Source of the DNA: Tetrahymena elliotti 4EA
Lineage: Eukaryota > Ciliophora > Oligohymenophorea > Hymenostomatida > Tetrahymenidae
Assembly: GCA_000231825.2 (NCBI GenBank)
Contig: JH720298.1
Span: 563,742 to 627,741 of the forward strand
DNA length: 64,000 nucleotides
Reading direction: 5' to 3'
The translations under genes and the position numbers were made by a program. The notes under the pieces were generated by a model that saw only the letters and a program-made list of their open reading frames with translations, had not been told where the DNA came from and did not search any database. Below are positions 26,290 to 38,468 of the stretch, piece after piece. Numbering within the stretch: the first letter of the stretch is position 1; every line of letters begins with the position of its first letter.

Positions 26290-28030
26290 CTGCCCTGGGC
26301 TTGATAGACAGTTAGTTAGTACTAATATATTCTTCTATTCTCCACACAATTCCTTTACTATTAAATTTACAATTTATGAAAGTTTTTTTCTTATTGCAAT
26401 CATATAATTCCGATCTAGTTATTTTTAATTATCGAAAAGAGCAATACTTTATTTGGCTTACTACTCTCCCCAGTCCCCCACTCTTAATTTTAGGATGCGA
26501 TTTTTACAGACTATTAATTTAATTTAATATTACTTCTTCTTTTTTGCAAAGTAATCCCTCCCCATCCCGCTTATTTATTTATTTTCTCCCTCTCTTCATT
26601 ACTTTGCTTCAAACTTACTTTCATACACATTTTTGATGAAAGTCTAACTAAAAATGAAATATTTTTATTTTACTGCCAAATAAACTTAATAACAAACAAA
26701 ACAAGGACAAAATAATATGCAAAAACTTCTTCCTATCCTATCTATTATTGATGTGCTTTCGAGCTTTTTAAGGGCTGCTGATAGAAGTTTAGTAATAAAC
26801 TTATCTATTTTCCATACAATTTATTTATTTCTTTACATACAATCATATAAAATATTAATTTTCAAATTTTTTTCATGTGTTTATAACAAAATTTTAAATC
26901 AGTTTTTCTTTGTTTCTATCTAAGATTTGATGATTAACCAAATATCGTTGCTTAATCTTAAATCTATATATCTTTCTCCAATTTTCCACTTTCTCTTGAA
27001 TCAAATTTTGGCTTAATATCTATTGATATTTCTTTTTTTTTCCCTCTGCAAAAGAAGTTCACCCATCCATCCATCCTATTTATATTCTTCTTTTCTTAGT
27101 TACCGACATGCTTTTAGTTCGTCAAGACAAACAGAAATAAAAATGATATATTTTATATTTATCAAGCAAATTTAATGAAAAAGCTAACAAGCATACATAA
27201 AAATTAAAAATGTGTATCTATCACATTAATTGTTGAGGTTCTTCATATCTTTTTAACGCATGATAAAAAGTTACTAATTAACTCATCTATTTTCATACAA
27301 TTTGCTTTACTGTAAAAAATACAATTAATCAAAGCTTTTTTCTTATTTGAACCATATAATTCTGTCTTTCTTATTTTGATAATTGCCTAAATTTAAATTT
27401 AATCTGGTATCTATCCTGAATCTACCACTTAGCCTTAATTGCAACTTTTGCTGACTTCAAATTACATTGTTTTTTTTTGTTTTTCCAAAGAAAGCAAATT
27501 ATTCTCCCAACTGATTTTCTTCTTTTCTTAGTTATATACAAATGCTCTTCATTTCTCTCTGAAAACAAAAAACTAAAAATGAAATATTTTATTTTTATCA
27601 AGCAAATTTAATCATAAAAGTAGCAAATAAGAAATAATATATAAAAATGTATATTCATCATATTTTCTATTGAGGTTCTTTCTATCTTTTTAATGCTTTG
27701 TAGAAAGTTAGTTATAAATTCATATATTTTTTATACGATCTACATGAATATAAAATATACAATTAATGAAACCTTTTTTCTTATTTGAGATATTAAAATT
27801 TTGTATTTGTTATTTTGACAATTTCACAAATATAATTTCATCTTGTTACTTTCTTTGGTCTACCTCTTAGTCCTTAATGCAGCTTCAGCCAACTATGAAT
27901 TGCATCTTTTTTTCTTTGCAAAGATATTCCATTCATCCTGTTGATTTTCTTCTTTTCTTTCTCAATTAATCAGATGCTTTTTTTGAAAATAAAAATGAAC
28001 ATATCTATTTAATTACTCAAGTAGCATCAA
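26290..28030. repeat. Degenerate tandem repeat array, about 440-480 bp period, four units
   Basis: Related blocks recur in the same order. An ATACAATT/ACACAATT block lies near 26345, 26813, 27292 and 27730. A CTTTTTTCTTATTTGA-like block lies near 26385, 27337 and 27773. AAAATGAAATATTTT-type blocks lie near 26651, 27140 and 27575, usually followed by TATCAAGCAAATTTAAT. Cytosine-rich CCATCC/TTCTTCTTTTCTTAG blocks separate units. Copies are diverged. A 68-codon frame at 26717-26923 falls inside one unit and is not a gene. Confidence 0.65.
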
Positions 28031-29245
28031 AGCAAGGATATATTTTCACCAGTTTAACTATTTTTAGATTTGAAGTCACTAGATTTTTTATTATAGATGC
28101 ATTTATGAATTCTGCATTAATTCTACTAAAACTGAGGCTTTTTAAATTAGATGATCATCATAGCCTAAAGATAACTACTGAAATTCTGAACGTCTTTAAG
28201 AGGCATCTCTCTTTTAATGAATCAGGACAGGGGTTATACCTATTTTATTATTTTTGAAGCTGCTTCTGTTCATTTTGCTTACTACTTAAACTCACTCATT
28301 TCACTTCATTTTTCTTTTGCTTGTAGAGAAAATCAAAGATAAAATATTTTTATTTCAATCTGGCTTCATGTTGTTATAAACAAAAAAAGAGAGTGATTGG
28401 TACTCAAATTATGAACTCTAAACATGTTTTATGAGTTTTTTTAAAAAGTGAATTCTTCTATCTGTGACTACATTAAAAGCCTATTATTTTATAAATTTAT
28501 TTTTGATAGACAGCTTTGTCATCTTCTTTAATATTTCAATTTTGGTGATTTCCTTTGTATTTTCAATGCAAATCTTTTGATTTGATTATTGACCTAATTC
28601 ATCATAATTTCGATAATAATTAATAACAGTATTCAACATGATTTAATGAATATTTAATACACGGCAACCTCTCTATCTCTAATTAATTAATAGATTCACC
28701 AATTTTCTCTCTAGTCATATGATCTTTTTCTTAAAAATTATTTTCATGAAAAAAAATGTTTTTTTGCTTAATTAATATTGAAGAGAAATACAAAGCAAAG
28801 AATAATTTAATATAAGAATAAATAATAATAAATTTAAGGATGTAATTTTAATAAAATTAATAACTGGTTTATAAAAAGGATTTTATTTATTTTAGATTAA
28901 ACAAAAAAAAATTAAATGAAATGAATTTTTTATGGAAAATATTTTTAATTCATTCAATCATCATAGGAAAATAAAAATACTTGATGTGAAAATTAAATCT
29001 ACTGCACAAACCTATTAGAATATTTAATAAAAGACTTATGAGATTTGTATTTTTAATACTTTTTTATTTCAATAAAAGAATGGGATGTATTAAGAAAAAA
29101 AAATTTTAATTATTGAAATAAAGAATCTAAAAATCAATTAAATTAGAAAGAAGACTACAATAAAATAGCGAATTTATTTCAAATACAATAAGATTTAAAT
29201 GAATTAAGGACTAACTCAAGAATATTTAAGTAAATATAAGAGTAA
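28031..29245. other. Upstream region of the pseudo-otubain gene
   Basis: AT-rich DNA. Near its right end, ATG 29080 opens a short frame starting MGCIKKKKFQ, an N-myristoylation-like start, that ends at an in-frame TGA after about 40 codons. From about 29116 a different frame is open into exon 1 of the next gene, so the true first exon may lie here. Confidence 0.4.
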
Positions 29246-32200
29246 ATGTTTGAAAATTAACAATAATTATTTGAAAAAATAGAGAACATGCATATAAATG
29301 GCTAAGATAAAAATCCTGCATCAGAATCTGAAATTTACTAATGTAATATTTTATTTTTATTCATTAAATTATACTTTATTATTTTAGATCACAATGAAGG
29401 ATAACTCAACCTGCATGAATCCCATTTTGATCAAACAATGAATATGTAAATATTCTTTTTATAGATTAGATTTTTACATAATTATTTCATCTATTCAAAA
29501 AGGTTGTTAGTAGCATAGAATTAAAATTAAGCATAAAAACTACTGAATGATAGCAATTTTAACTAGCAGCAAAATAACTATTATCATTAACCCAATCCAA
29601 ACTAGAACTCTTATTTCCCAAATTTTAATACATCTGATCCCTAGTTTGATTAATCAAACCCTCAAAGTAACTATCCAACTAATTAGTATTATCATCATTA
29701 ATATCATAATTAGCATCCATAAAATTTGGCACCAAGCTATAATTATTAAAATAATTAATAGACAAACTATTAGCCTAACATAACATAACAATTTAGAGGA
29801 ATGTAAACATAGCAATAATTTAGTTAAGAGTAATAAAATAACTATTAGAACTAGGATTAATGCTACAATAATTAAATGTAGTTAATCAATTTCAACTAAA
29901 ATAATCAATATTCAATTTAAAACTAAAATAATAATAATACTTATTAACAATCCCCACAAATCCATCTGTAATTCCCATAAAATAATAGCAACTTTAAGAA
30001 TAATTAAGTTTAAAATGATTCATAAAATAATTTTAATTAGCTGCACCATTATTAACATGATTAGTAAAATTAAAATTAGTTTAGTTAATAAAACGATTAA
30101 TCACAATATCCATTAATTAATTAAATTCAAAATTATGCACATTAAACTTATATCTAGAATTAATAATAAGAGCATGGCATCTCTAACTAATTTCAATTTG
30201 CAAATCCTTAACAAAATAGTTTCATTTTTAATAGTAGCAATCAGTAATCCATAAATAATATAAACTAACTACAGGGTACTGGGTAAGCTTAAAATATATT
30301 TGAAACTTAAAACTATAACAACAATAATTAATAAATTCAATTTTATCAATAAAATAGTAACTTTATTAGGAATAATAATCCCCTTTAAAATAGTGAGTAA
30401 GCATCAGCAAGTATCTATTAAAATAATTGCACACTTTAATAATCAAATCTGCATTAGATTTATGAAAATAATCCAAATTTTAACAATTTTGATAATTAGA
30501 ATTAAAGATTAAATTTTAACTAAGTGAGCAAATAAAATAACTTTATCTAGTAATTTCAAACTTAAATTTAAAGTTACTAACCAATAGATATCAATTAATC
30601 ATAGTAAGCACTTATTTAAGAAGAATACCTTTTAGCTAGTACTAAAAATCAATAAGACATTAATGTAAACTAATCAAAGAATCCCTAGCAAATTTAAAGC
30701 ATTTAGGAAAGTTAATAAAAAAGTGGTATGAATTCTAATTTTCAATAGCAATAGGCATTTTAATATGGTCAAAATTAAGAAATATAAGGTAATTAATAAA
30801 ATATTTAAATTAATGAATGTTAAAAAACTCAATAAGAGAGTTGTATCAATACAGCAGCAGGATATAAATAAGATTACAATATATAATAAAATGAGATAGA
30901 AAATTCTTATCAAAGCTATGCAAATTAAAATATACTAAATGCTTAATAAGCTAATTTTTAGGGTAATGTTTGTCTTAATAATAACTAATAAAGCTAATTA
31001 AGCCATTCTGAAATGTAAAATTAAAATCATTAAAATTAAAGTAAGATTTCTAACTAATACAATTCTTGCTCTAACCCTAATTAACAAATAAGTGTGATAA
31101 AAAATTAAACAGGCAGTGTTTTATATTAAGAAACTTATACGTCCAACAACAATGAGTAAAATTTTAACTTAAATGATGAATATTAATAATAGTAATAATA
31201 ATAATAACCATAATAAAATTCCCAATAAAGTTTAGTTAATCATCAAGTCTAAAAAGAAAATATAAATAATGAACAGAATTCTTAAATCATGATTGATTTA
31301 TCATAAAATCAAGCAGAAAATGAGAAAAATTGGAATGAATAAATTTCATCAAGTAGTATAAAAATAAATTAAATTTTAAGTGAAGAGTAGTGTTAAGAAT
31401 TATTCTAAAAATAGTATGAAATTAAATATGGAGATTAAAACTAAAAAAATTCAATAAGGATTGAAGCTACATAGTTTTCTTTAAATGAAGTTAATTTTTA
31501 ATTTTTATGTGCCTTAAATCAATTTATAAATCTAAACTTTGATTCTACTAAATATTACAATAAGAATAAACTCGAAATTTTTATGCCATAAACTTTATCT
31601 CAATATGCAGAAGAAAAATTTCCTCATAATTAAAAGAAAAAATAATTGTTTAATAAGCTATAAGAAAGTTAAGAAGGTTATAAATATATCTTGGATTTAA
31701 GAAGAGGAGAACATTCTTTTTTTAGAGCAACAATAACAGGTTTTTTGATTTCCTTGTTAAGTGAAAAAAGTGATGAAGATGATGATGTTGTTAATGATTA
31801 GAAATAATTAATTTTGCAAATATTTACCAAATTTTTCTACATGGAATGCTAGAATATTACTCTAAATGAAAATCCTTACAATGAAATCAATGATTTAAAA
31901 CTGTATCAAAATTACAAAAGTTACTTTTTGAATTGCTTTCTATATCTATTAGCACATAAAATAAATAACTTTTCAAGTGGCTATATTATTTCTGAACTCT
32001 TAGAAATGTGTTATAAAGATGAAGCTTTTGATTTCTCAATGATTTGCTTTGGTATTTAGTTATGCAATATTGAATTGAATTTTTTGTAAAATGATAAGGT
32101 TTTTAAATAATTCTTTGACAGCTTTTTTTAGTAAATAGATTGTTACTAATTTGAAATGAATGAAATTTACTAATAATCACTTGTTCATTCTCTCCAAACA

Positions 32201-34252
32201 GATATAAAAATGTTTAGTTTAACAATAGATCCAAAGGATAAAAGTAAAATGTTAATGAAAGAAGAGCTTATTATTCCTGGGGAAAAATATATTATTTCAA
32301 ATATTAAAATGATTAAAGTTGACAGTTTTTACAAGCTTGTTTTTGATTCTGATTAAAAACATTTTTTCAAGTATTTTAAAGATTTCACTGCAAAAGTTGA
32401 TAAATTAAGTTAATACGCTGAACCTGTATAAGAAATATAATAATAAGATTCTGAATATTTTGAATGTGCACAATGTGGAAAAAAATTAGAATTTGAAAAA
32501 GATTTACACATTATTTAAGATGAAAAATCCAAATTGATGTTTTCTTTTTGCTTAGAGCATATATTTGAGATTGTAAATAAACAATTTTCTGATAAAAATC
32601 ATAAAATTCCATATAAATACCATTAACATACTACAAATAAAGATTTTTAAATTTTTGTAGATAGATTAAGTATTTCATGCGTTGTAGATAAAATAATAAC
32701 TTAACAATTCCCTTAATTAAAAACTCAATGCTTCGAATGCAAGAGCAAAGATGAAAGCAAATTAATTAACTTAGTTACCTTTACAAAAATATTGTAGCCT
32801 GTAATTTGCCTTAGTTGTGCTCTAGAGAAAATCAAAGAAAGTAATTACTTGAAAGAAAAGCATATTAAATTCAAAAATTTATTAAATAAAGAAGATCTTA
32901 TCAATATTAAAGAACTATTTCAAAATTTTATAAAAAGAGAGAATGAATTAAATAAGAACTGTTCATGTTGTAAAAAAAACTAGTAAAGATATTCTAAAAA
33001 TCTTTCTATTTAAAATATTTATATAGTTTTAAATTTATGTGAAGAATGCAACAAATTACCTAGGTTAAAATTAGATAAGATAAATATTTTTATTGATAAT
33101 AATTTAACTAAGGCTCAGTTAAAATAAAATGCTGAAGATACAAAAAATAAAAAGTAAAATGAGGAAGAAAAGAGCTAAGTTGAAAGAATAAAAAAACAAG
33201 AATCATTATATTAAAATTAATTGACAAACATTACATCTGATAATGTTAATATTTATCAAAACCAGAATTTTAGTTAAACACAAAAACCTTAAATTCTGTA
33301 AAATAAAGATCATGAATAATGTCTAACTAAATAACTAAATAGTTTAAAAATTTCTTAAAAAGCCTATTAATAAGAGCTTCAAAGCAATTTGTAGTAAGTA
33401 TAAAAAGAGATAGAATCTATTAGTAGAGCAAATTAAAGCTAAATTAAAAAAGATGATATTTCATCTTATTCTCACAATTTATAAGTAAATTCAAACTAAT
33501 TGTAAAAATATGTTCTAAAATAAGATTCAAATATTTAGATTAAAAATGAATCAACAAATAAACAATAAGGTTTTACTTTCTTAAACTCAAGTGAATAATA
33601 GAAGAAAGAATAAATAAATTAACCATTTTTAGAGCCAAAAAAATTGTATCACTAAATAACTTAATAGACAATATATATAAACAATCACTCATATTAATCA
33701 GTTTACAATTTTCCATTTTTATAGGGACATTAAAATATAGAATTGAGTAAAATAACTTAATCTCTACCATACTAAACTTAAGTACCTTTTTTATAAATTA
33801 CAAATTAAAAAAGTCCTACTATGTTTTCTTAAATACCTAAATAAAATGTTATACTATCTCCTGAAAATTCTAATGCGAAAACAGTTAGTTAAAAATAAAA
33901 TTAAGCACCTTAAGAAAGTACATTAAATGTAAAGTATAAATTAATTTGCTTAACATGCCCAAATAAAAACTTGACTAATTCAATACTAATAAACTTATAA
34001 AGAGTATCAAAATAATACAAAGGAAATTACTGTTTAAATTGCATATTAGAAAAATTTAGTAATTTTTAACAAAGATTTAACATTTATTCAAAAGCTCAAC
34101 TAAACAAATTATTTTATTGTTGCAAATGTGGAGAAAATTTGGATGATACAAATTTAAAAGACTTAATTCTTAAATCTTTGGAAAAAAACACTTTAGAATA
34201 CTATTAATGTAGGAAATGCTCTTTCAAAGCTTGCATCAAAGTTTATCAATGA
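29246..34252 (+). CDS. Pseudo-otubain: Q/N-rich protein with inactive OTU-like domain and five paired C-x2-C modules
   Basis: Model: join 29246-29342, 29388-29445, 29503-34252 (1634 aa). Introns of 45 nt (29343-29387) and 57 nt (29446-29502) are GT...AG; the start is uncertain. Exon 3 is open for 4750 nt to TGA 34250-34252. Residues ~50-640 are extremely Asn/Gln/Tyr-rich and prion-like, with poly-Gln encoded by TAA repeats. A conserved lead-in (QYEIKYGD; IRIEATQFSLNEVNFQFLC) precedes the otubain-like region. There RRGEHSFFRATITGFLISLL aligns with RGDGNCFYRAAMIGILISII of the paralogue at 42865, so the catalytic Cys is Ser790. VDSFYKLVFDS aligns with KGHYNIIFDS of the 45701 copy, so the catalytic His is Phe994. 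Five modules of C-x2-C-x(19-30)-C-x2-C (one ends CLEH) follow, for example CAQCGKKLEF and YCCKCGENL. Likely a catalytically dead ubiquitin-binding or regulatory relative; this is inference. Confidence 0.75.
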
Positions 34253-34564
34253 ATGATTTTTTAAATCAATAATGAAAAATATTTACTTGTTTGAATTATT
34301 TTATTCTTTTAATAATTTTGTTGATTTTTTAATATTTTTATTATCTTTTTTAAATAAAAATTTTTTTTTTTGATGTTTGTCATATATTTTTAGATTTTTA
34401 AGTTAAGATTTTCACAAAGTAAGTGAGCTCCTTAATGAATCTATTTATATTTTGATAGTGCTCGCTCAAGTAAGTTATATATATAAAATTTATTATGGGC
34501 TCTTTCATTCTGATATTGATTTTATAAAAATTAATTAATTCAATAAATTCCATAGAAATTAAAA
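34253..34564. other. Spacer before transposase remnant
   Basis: AT-rich spacer. If the Tc1 element has a left terminal inverted repeat it should lie here, but I could not find a convincing match to the right flank. Confidence 0.4.
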
Positions 34565-35592
34565 ATGGTTTTGTCAAAACAATAATTAGGTGTGCTCATT
34601 CCACTAAAGAAAGAAGGATTCTCTGGGTATCTAATTACTTAAAGACTAAAAGAGTATGGTGCAACTATCACTATTCAAGCAGTAAACAAAATTTATAAGA
34701 AATTTACTGAGTTTAGAGGTGAATAAAGAGTTGAAAACAGAGGACAGAAATCTTAGCTCACTGAAGAATTGAAAAAATACCTGAATTAAGAGGTATAGAA
34801 AGATAAATTTCTCACTGCAGTAGATCTTTCAAGGCATCCATTTGTCAACTAACTCAATCTTAGTGTTAGGACAATCTAAAGGTATTTGCTCTAACTAGAA
34901 TTAAAATGTAAGACCGCTTCAACTAAAAACTACATCATAAAAAATAACATTAGTGTTTGATATGATTGGGGTTTGATGATGAGTTAAATGAAGAGATCAG
35001 AAATCAACTCCATAATTTATAGTGATGAATCTAAACTTTTTTGTTAAAAGTAAGGTATAATGCTTGTTAGATGTCTTGAAGGGAAGAAGCTAAGTCCAAA
35101 ATACTTCTAAACGAGAGAGATGTTTCATGGCGGTAATGAAATTATGGTATGGGGGTTAATCTCACCAGAAAGTCCTCTTAGGCTAATCAGAATCGATGGC
35201 ACATAAAATGCATACAAATATATTGATTTATTAAAAAAAAATTTACTTACTATTGATGAGATCAAAAAAAGGAAAGTACTCTTTTAGTAAGATAGCTGTA
35301 AGGTTCACACAAATAAGAAGTTGATGATTTTCTGAAAATAAACAAAATTACAAAATTGAAATGGCCCTCCTAATAGCCAGATATGAATTAAATAGAAAAC
35401 CTATGGGCTTTTGTGAAAGATTTTCTACATAAGAACAGAGAGAAGATAAAATCAAAAGATGATGTATGGAAGTTTGCTGAGAGAGCTTTCTTTTCTGATG
35501 ACAGTGAGTCCTTAATCAAAAGAATGTATGAAGATTACCCTCAAAGAATAAATTGTCTCTTCAAGGAAGAAGGAAAAATAACAAAATATTGA
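34565..35592 (+). mobile_element. Decayed Tc1/mariner-family (DD34E) transposase
   Basis: Tc1/mariner transposases cut and paste DNA at TA sites. ATG 34565 opens MVLSKQQLGVLIPLKKEGF with an N-terminal helix-turn-helix-like region and a second one (LSVRTIQRYLLQLELK). The catalytic core is recognisable: first Asp in IIYSDESKLFCQKQG, HGGNEIMVWGLISPESP, second Asp in VLFQQDSCKVHTNKK, and the Glu in WPSQQPDMNQIENLWAFVKD. About 34 residues separate the second Asp and the Glu, the Tc1 spacing. The gene is broken by a TGA within ISV-YDWG near 34955, a TGA after LMIF near 35330 and a frameshift before the Glu motif. The last frame ends at TGA 35590-35592. It lies between two otubain paralogues on the same strand. 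No terminal repeats were identified. Confidence 0.85.
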
Positions 35593-35750
35593 AATAAAAT
35601 TTATCTTTTCTACCTTTTTGTTTGCAATAGTGGATTTTATATTTATTTTCTAAAATTTTTGAAATTAATAAATTTTCTTTATTTCTCTCAACTTCATATT
35701 AGTATTGTGATTGTTAATTAAAATTTGTTATCTTAATATATTATTATATC

Positions 35751-36011
35751 ATGAATGATTTAGATCCAATTAAAAATATTTTTCTTAAAATATTGTTTAG
35801 GCCATAGATTATATAAGAGTATTAAATTGAAATAATAGATGTTGTTCCTCTTTAAATTCCTTCAAATGTCCAACTCTTTTTTGGAGGGAAATATAATTAT
35901 ATAGAAGATTTAAAGAGTAATATTTAGATAATATCTATTAAAAAGTATTAAAGTTAGGGGGGAAAAAAGAGAAAATAAGAATCTTTAAATTTGTTGATAT
36001 TTTTTAAATGA
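35751..36011 (+). pseudogene. Short protein-like frame of 86 codons, possibly truncated
   Basis: ATG 35751 to TGA 36009-36011 reads MNDLDPIKNIFLKILF... and VPLQIPSNVQLFFGGKYNY. The same frame continues after the TGA with protein-like sequence (NNLYVKNTKEGKTIVLFEYG) to a second TGA near 36104, which suggests a nonsense mutation or an intron. I do not recognise a family. It could belong to the transposon remnant or to the broken gene downstream. Confidence 0.3.
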
Positions 36012-36106
36012 CAGATAAAAAATAATTTATATGTAAAAAATACAAAAGAAGGTAAAACTATTGTTTTATTTGAATATGGCATTACAAAGATAGCATCTAT
36101 GCACTG

Positions 36107-36439
36107 AAGAATTAAAAATTTTCATCTTTTTTTAGTGAGAAATGTTTCAGATTGAATAAAAAAAATAAAAAATAATATTGATACTAAAAGGAAAGAAAGA
36201 TAGGCTAAAGGGATATCAAAATTCAATCGAATCAGCAAGAAAATCATTTAAAATGGCTGTTATACATATTGTTTTTAATTTAGAGGCAGCTAAAGATAAA
36301 ATTAACAAGAAGTTATTTGGTCATGGATAAAAATGATAATATAGCTCACCTTTTTTGCTTTTATACCATAATTAAATTACTATTTCAGAGCCAATTTCTT
36401 TTAACTCTAATTTGATGTAAAACAAACTTACTAATGGTT
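36107..36439. other. Spacer
   Basis: AT-rich spacer. It may contain decayed 5' sequence of the following pseudogene, but no exon can be supported. Confidence 0.3.
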
Positions 36440-38437
36440 TTGATTTATAAAAAATTAAGCAAATTCTGGAAAAAATTAAAATACTTCAGAGCCTGAAAAT
36501 TAACTAATCACATAATCTACAAATAAGAAATAATATTAAAATGAGATATCAGATTAAGTTGAAAAATAATAAAATAAACTGATAAATTAAAAGCAAGATC
36601 ATTAAAATAGAGTTAATAATCAATAAAACCCAAATTAAAACAAAAATGAATTCCTTTTTAATTAAAATAAAACATCAAATTAAATAATATAGACTCATCT
36701 AAACAAAAATTTAGAATAAAATTAATAGGATCAAGGAAAATCAACAAGATTTAATGAAAGTTTGAAAAATGGTATCTATGAATAGAGTAGCAATTAACAT
36801 ATTAATTATTAAAATTGCTAAAGTAATTAACTTAGTTAATTCAGTTCAAAAAAGGAAATTTTTAACTAAAAACAAGAAGAATCTTAAACCCTGATTGTAT
36901 AAAATCTTAGTGTATAAATATTTTAATAACTTAATAATTAATAAAATTAAATACAAAATAAGGTTGAGCAAATTCCATTTTGTTCAAATTATGAGTAATT
37001 TTAATATTTATTCATATGAAATTAAATATGGATAATTAAACAAATAAAAAATTATTAAAATTGAAGCTTCAAAATTGGTTCAAAGTGAAGACAATATTTA
37101 ATTTTTTATGCCTTAACATTTTGTAGTCAAAATTTTGATTACACAAAATACTACAAAAAGAAATCAGTAAAAATTTATCAACCAATAACATTATGCTAAT
37201 ATGCAAAAAAAGAAATTTATTAACAGTCACTTATTTAGTCTCTTTAAGCAGACATAAAAATATTTAGTTTATAAGCAGATTCTAAAGATAGGCATAAAAT
37301 ATCCATGGAAGAAGAACTAATAATACCAAGAGAATAAGATACTATTTCAAATATTAAAATGATTAAAAATGAAAATATTTATAAACTTGTTTTTGATTCA
37401 AATCAAGAACAATTTTTCAAATATCTAAAAGATTTAACTCCAAAAGTTGTTCAATAAACTAAAAATTTAAAGTTAATAGAATAAAATACTAAACAAAATT
37501 TTGTTAGATTCTAATGTGTAGAATGTGGTAAAAATTTAGAATTCGAAAGAGATTTACATACAATTGTTGATGAAAAGTCAAAATTATTTTTTAATTTTTG
37601 CTTATCACATATTTTTTAAATCTAAAAAAAGAGTTTTAAAATAAAAAGAATATAATTATTTACAAATTCAAATAATTTGAGTTGTAAGAAGAATTAAGAA
37701 TTTTCATAAAAAGAAAAAACATGACTGAAACAATAGATAAAATAACTATTGCAAAGTTTCCTAATTTAAAAACTCAATGCTGCTTTTGTTAGAATAAAGA
37801 TAAAAGTAAATTGATAGGCTTAGACACAGTTACTTAAATAATGTAGCTTGTAATTTGTTTTGAGTGTACCTAATCTATAACCAAAGAGATAAAAAAATAA
37901 AAGAACATAATCTTCGTACTTTTCACATTGAAGATATTTATGTCAATCTAAATTTTTGTAGTGAATGCTTGGTTTTACCAAAGATAAACTTAAGTAGACT
38001 AAATATTCAGATTGAAAATTATTTTATTTTCTTATCTTAAAAAAGTTAAACCTAAGAAACAAAAGATAATAAATAGTAAGAGCAAGAAAAGTACTATCCA
38101 AAAAAAACTAATGAGGAATAATTAAAAAATAATCAAGTTATATAAGATTCATAAATGAATATTGTATAAAACTACTTAAATTAATAAAATTTAAAATAAC
38201 CAAGTTCACCTTTAATGATGTAAAATAGAGATATTCCTTAAGATATTATTTCTAAAGTAGATAATTTAAAAATATAATCAGAATCAAATACTTTTAACCA
38301 AAAAGCTAACAAATAATAAGACTTAAATGTTTATATTTAAAATGAATAACAGAAGAAGTAAAAAATTAGTTAATAAATTGCAGTTTAATAAAAAATAGAT
38401 AGCTAAAAATAAAATATTTAATATATTCAGAATGAAT

Positions 38438-38468
<31 letters not shown>

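Noticed and set aside
26717..26923. 68-codon frame
   Set aside because: Falls within one unit of the degenerate tandem array and is not conserved in the other units.
29487..29885. Minus-strand frame reading NFMDANYDINDDNTNQLDSY
   Set aside because: Looks protein-like but is bounded by TGA codons after about 130 codons, and lies opposite the much longer continuous plus-strand frame.
29547..30913. Ile/Thr-rich or hydrophobic frames on both strands
   Set aside because: Shadows of the Q/N-rich part of the 29246 gene, whose plus-strand frame is continuous from 29503 to 34252.
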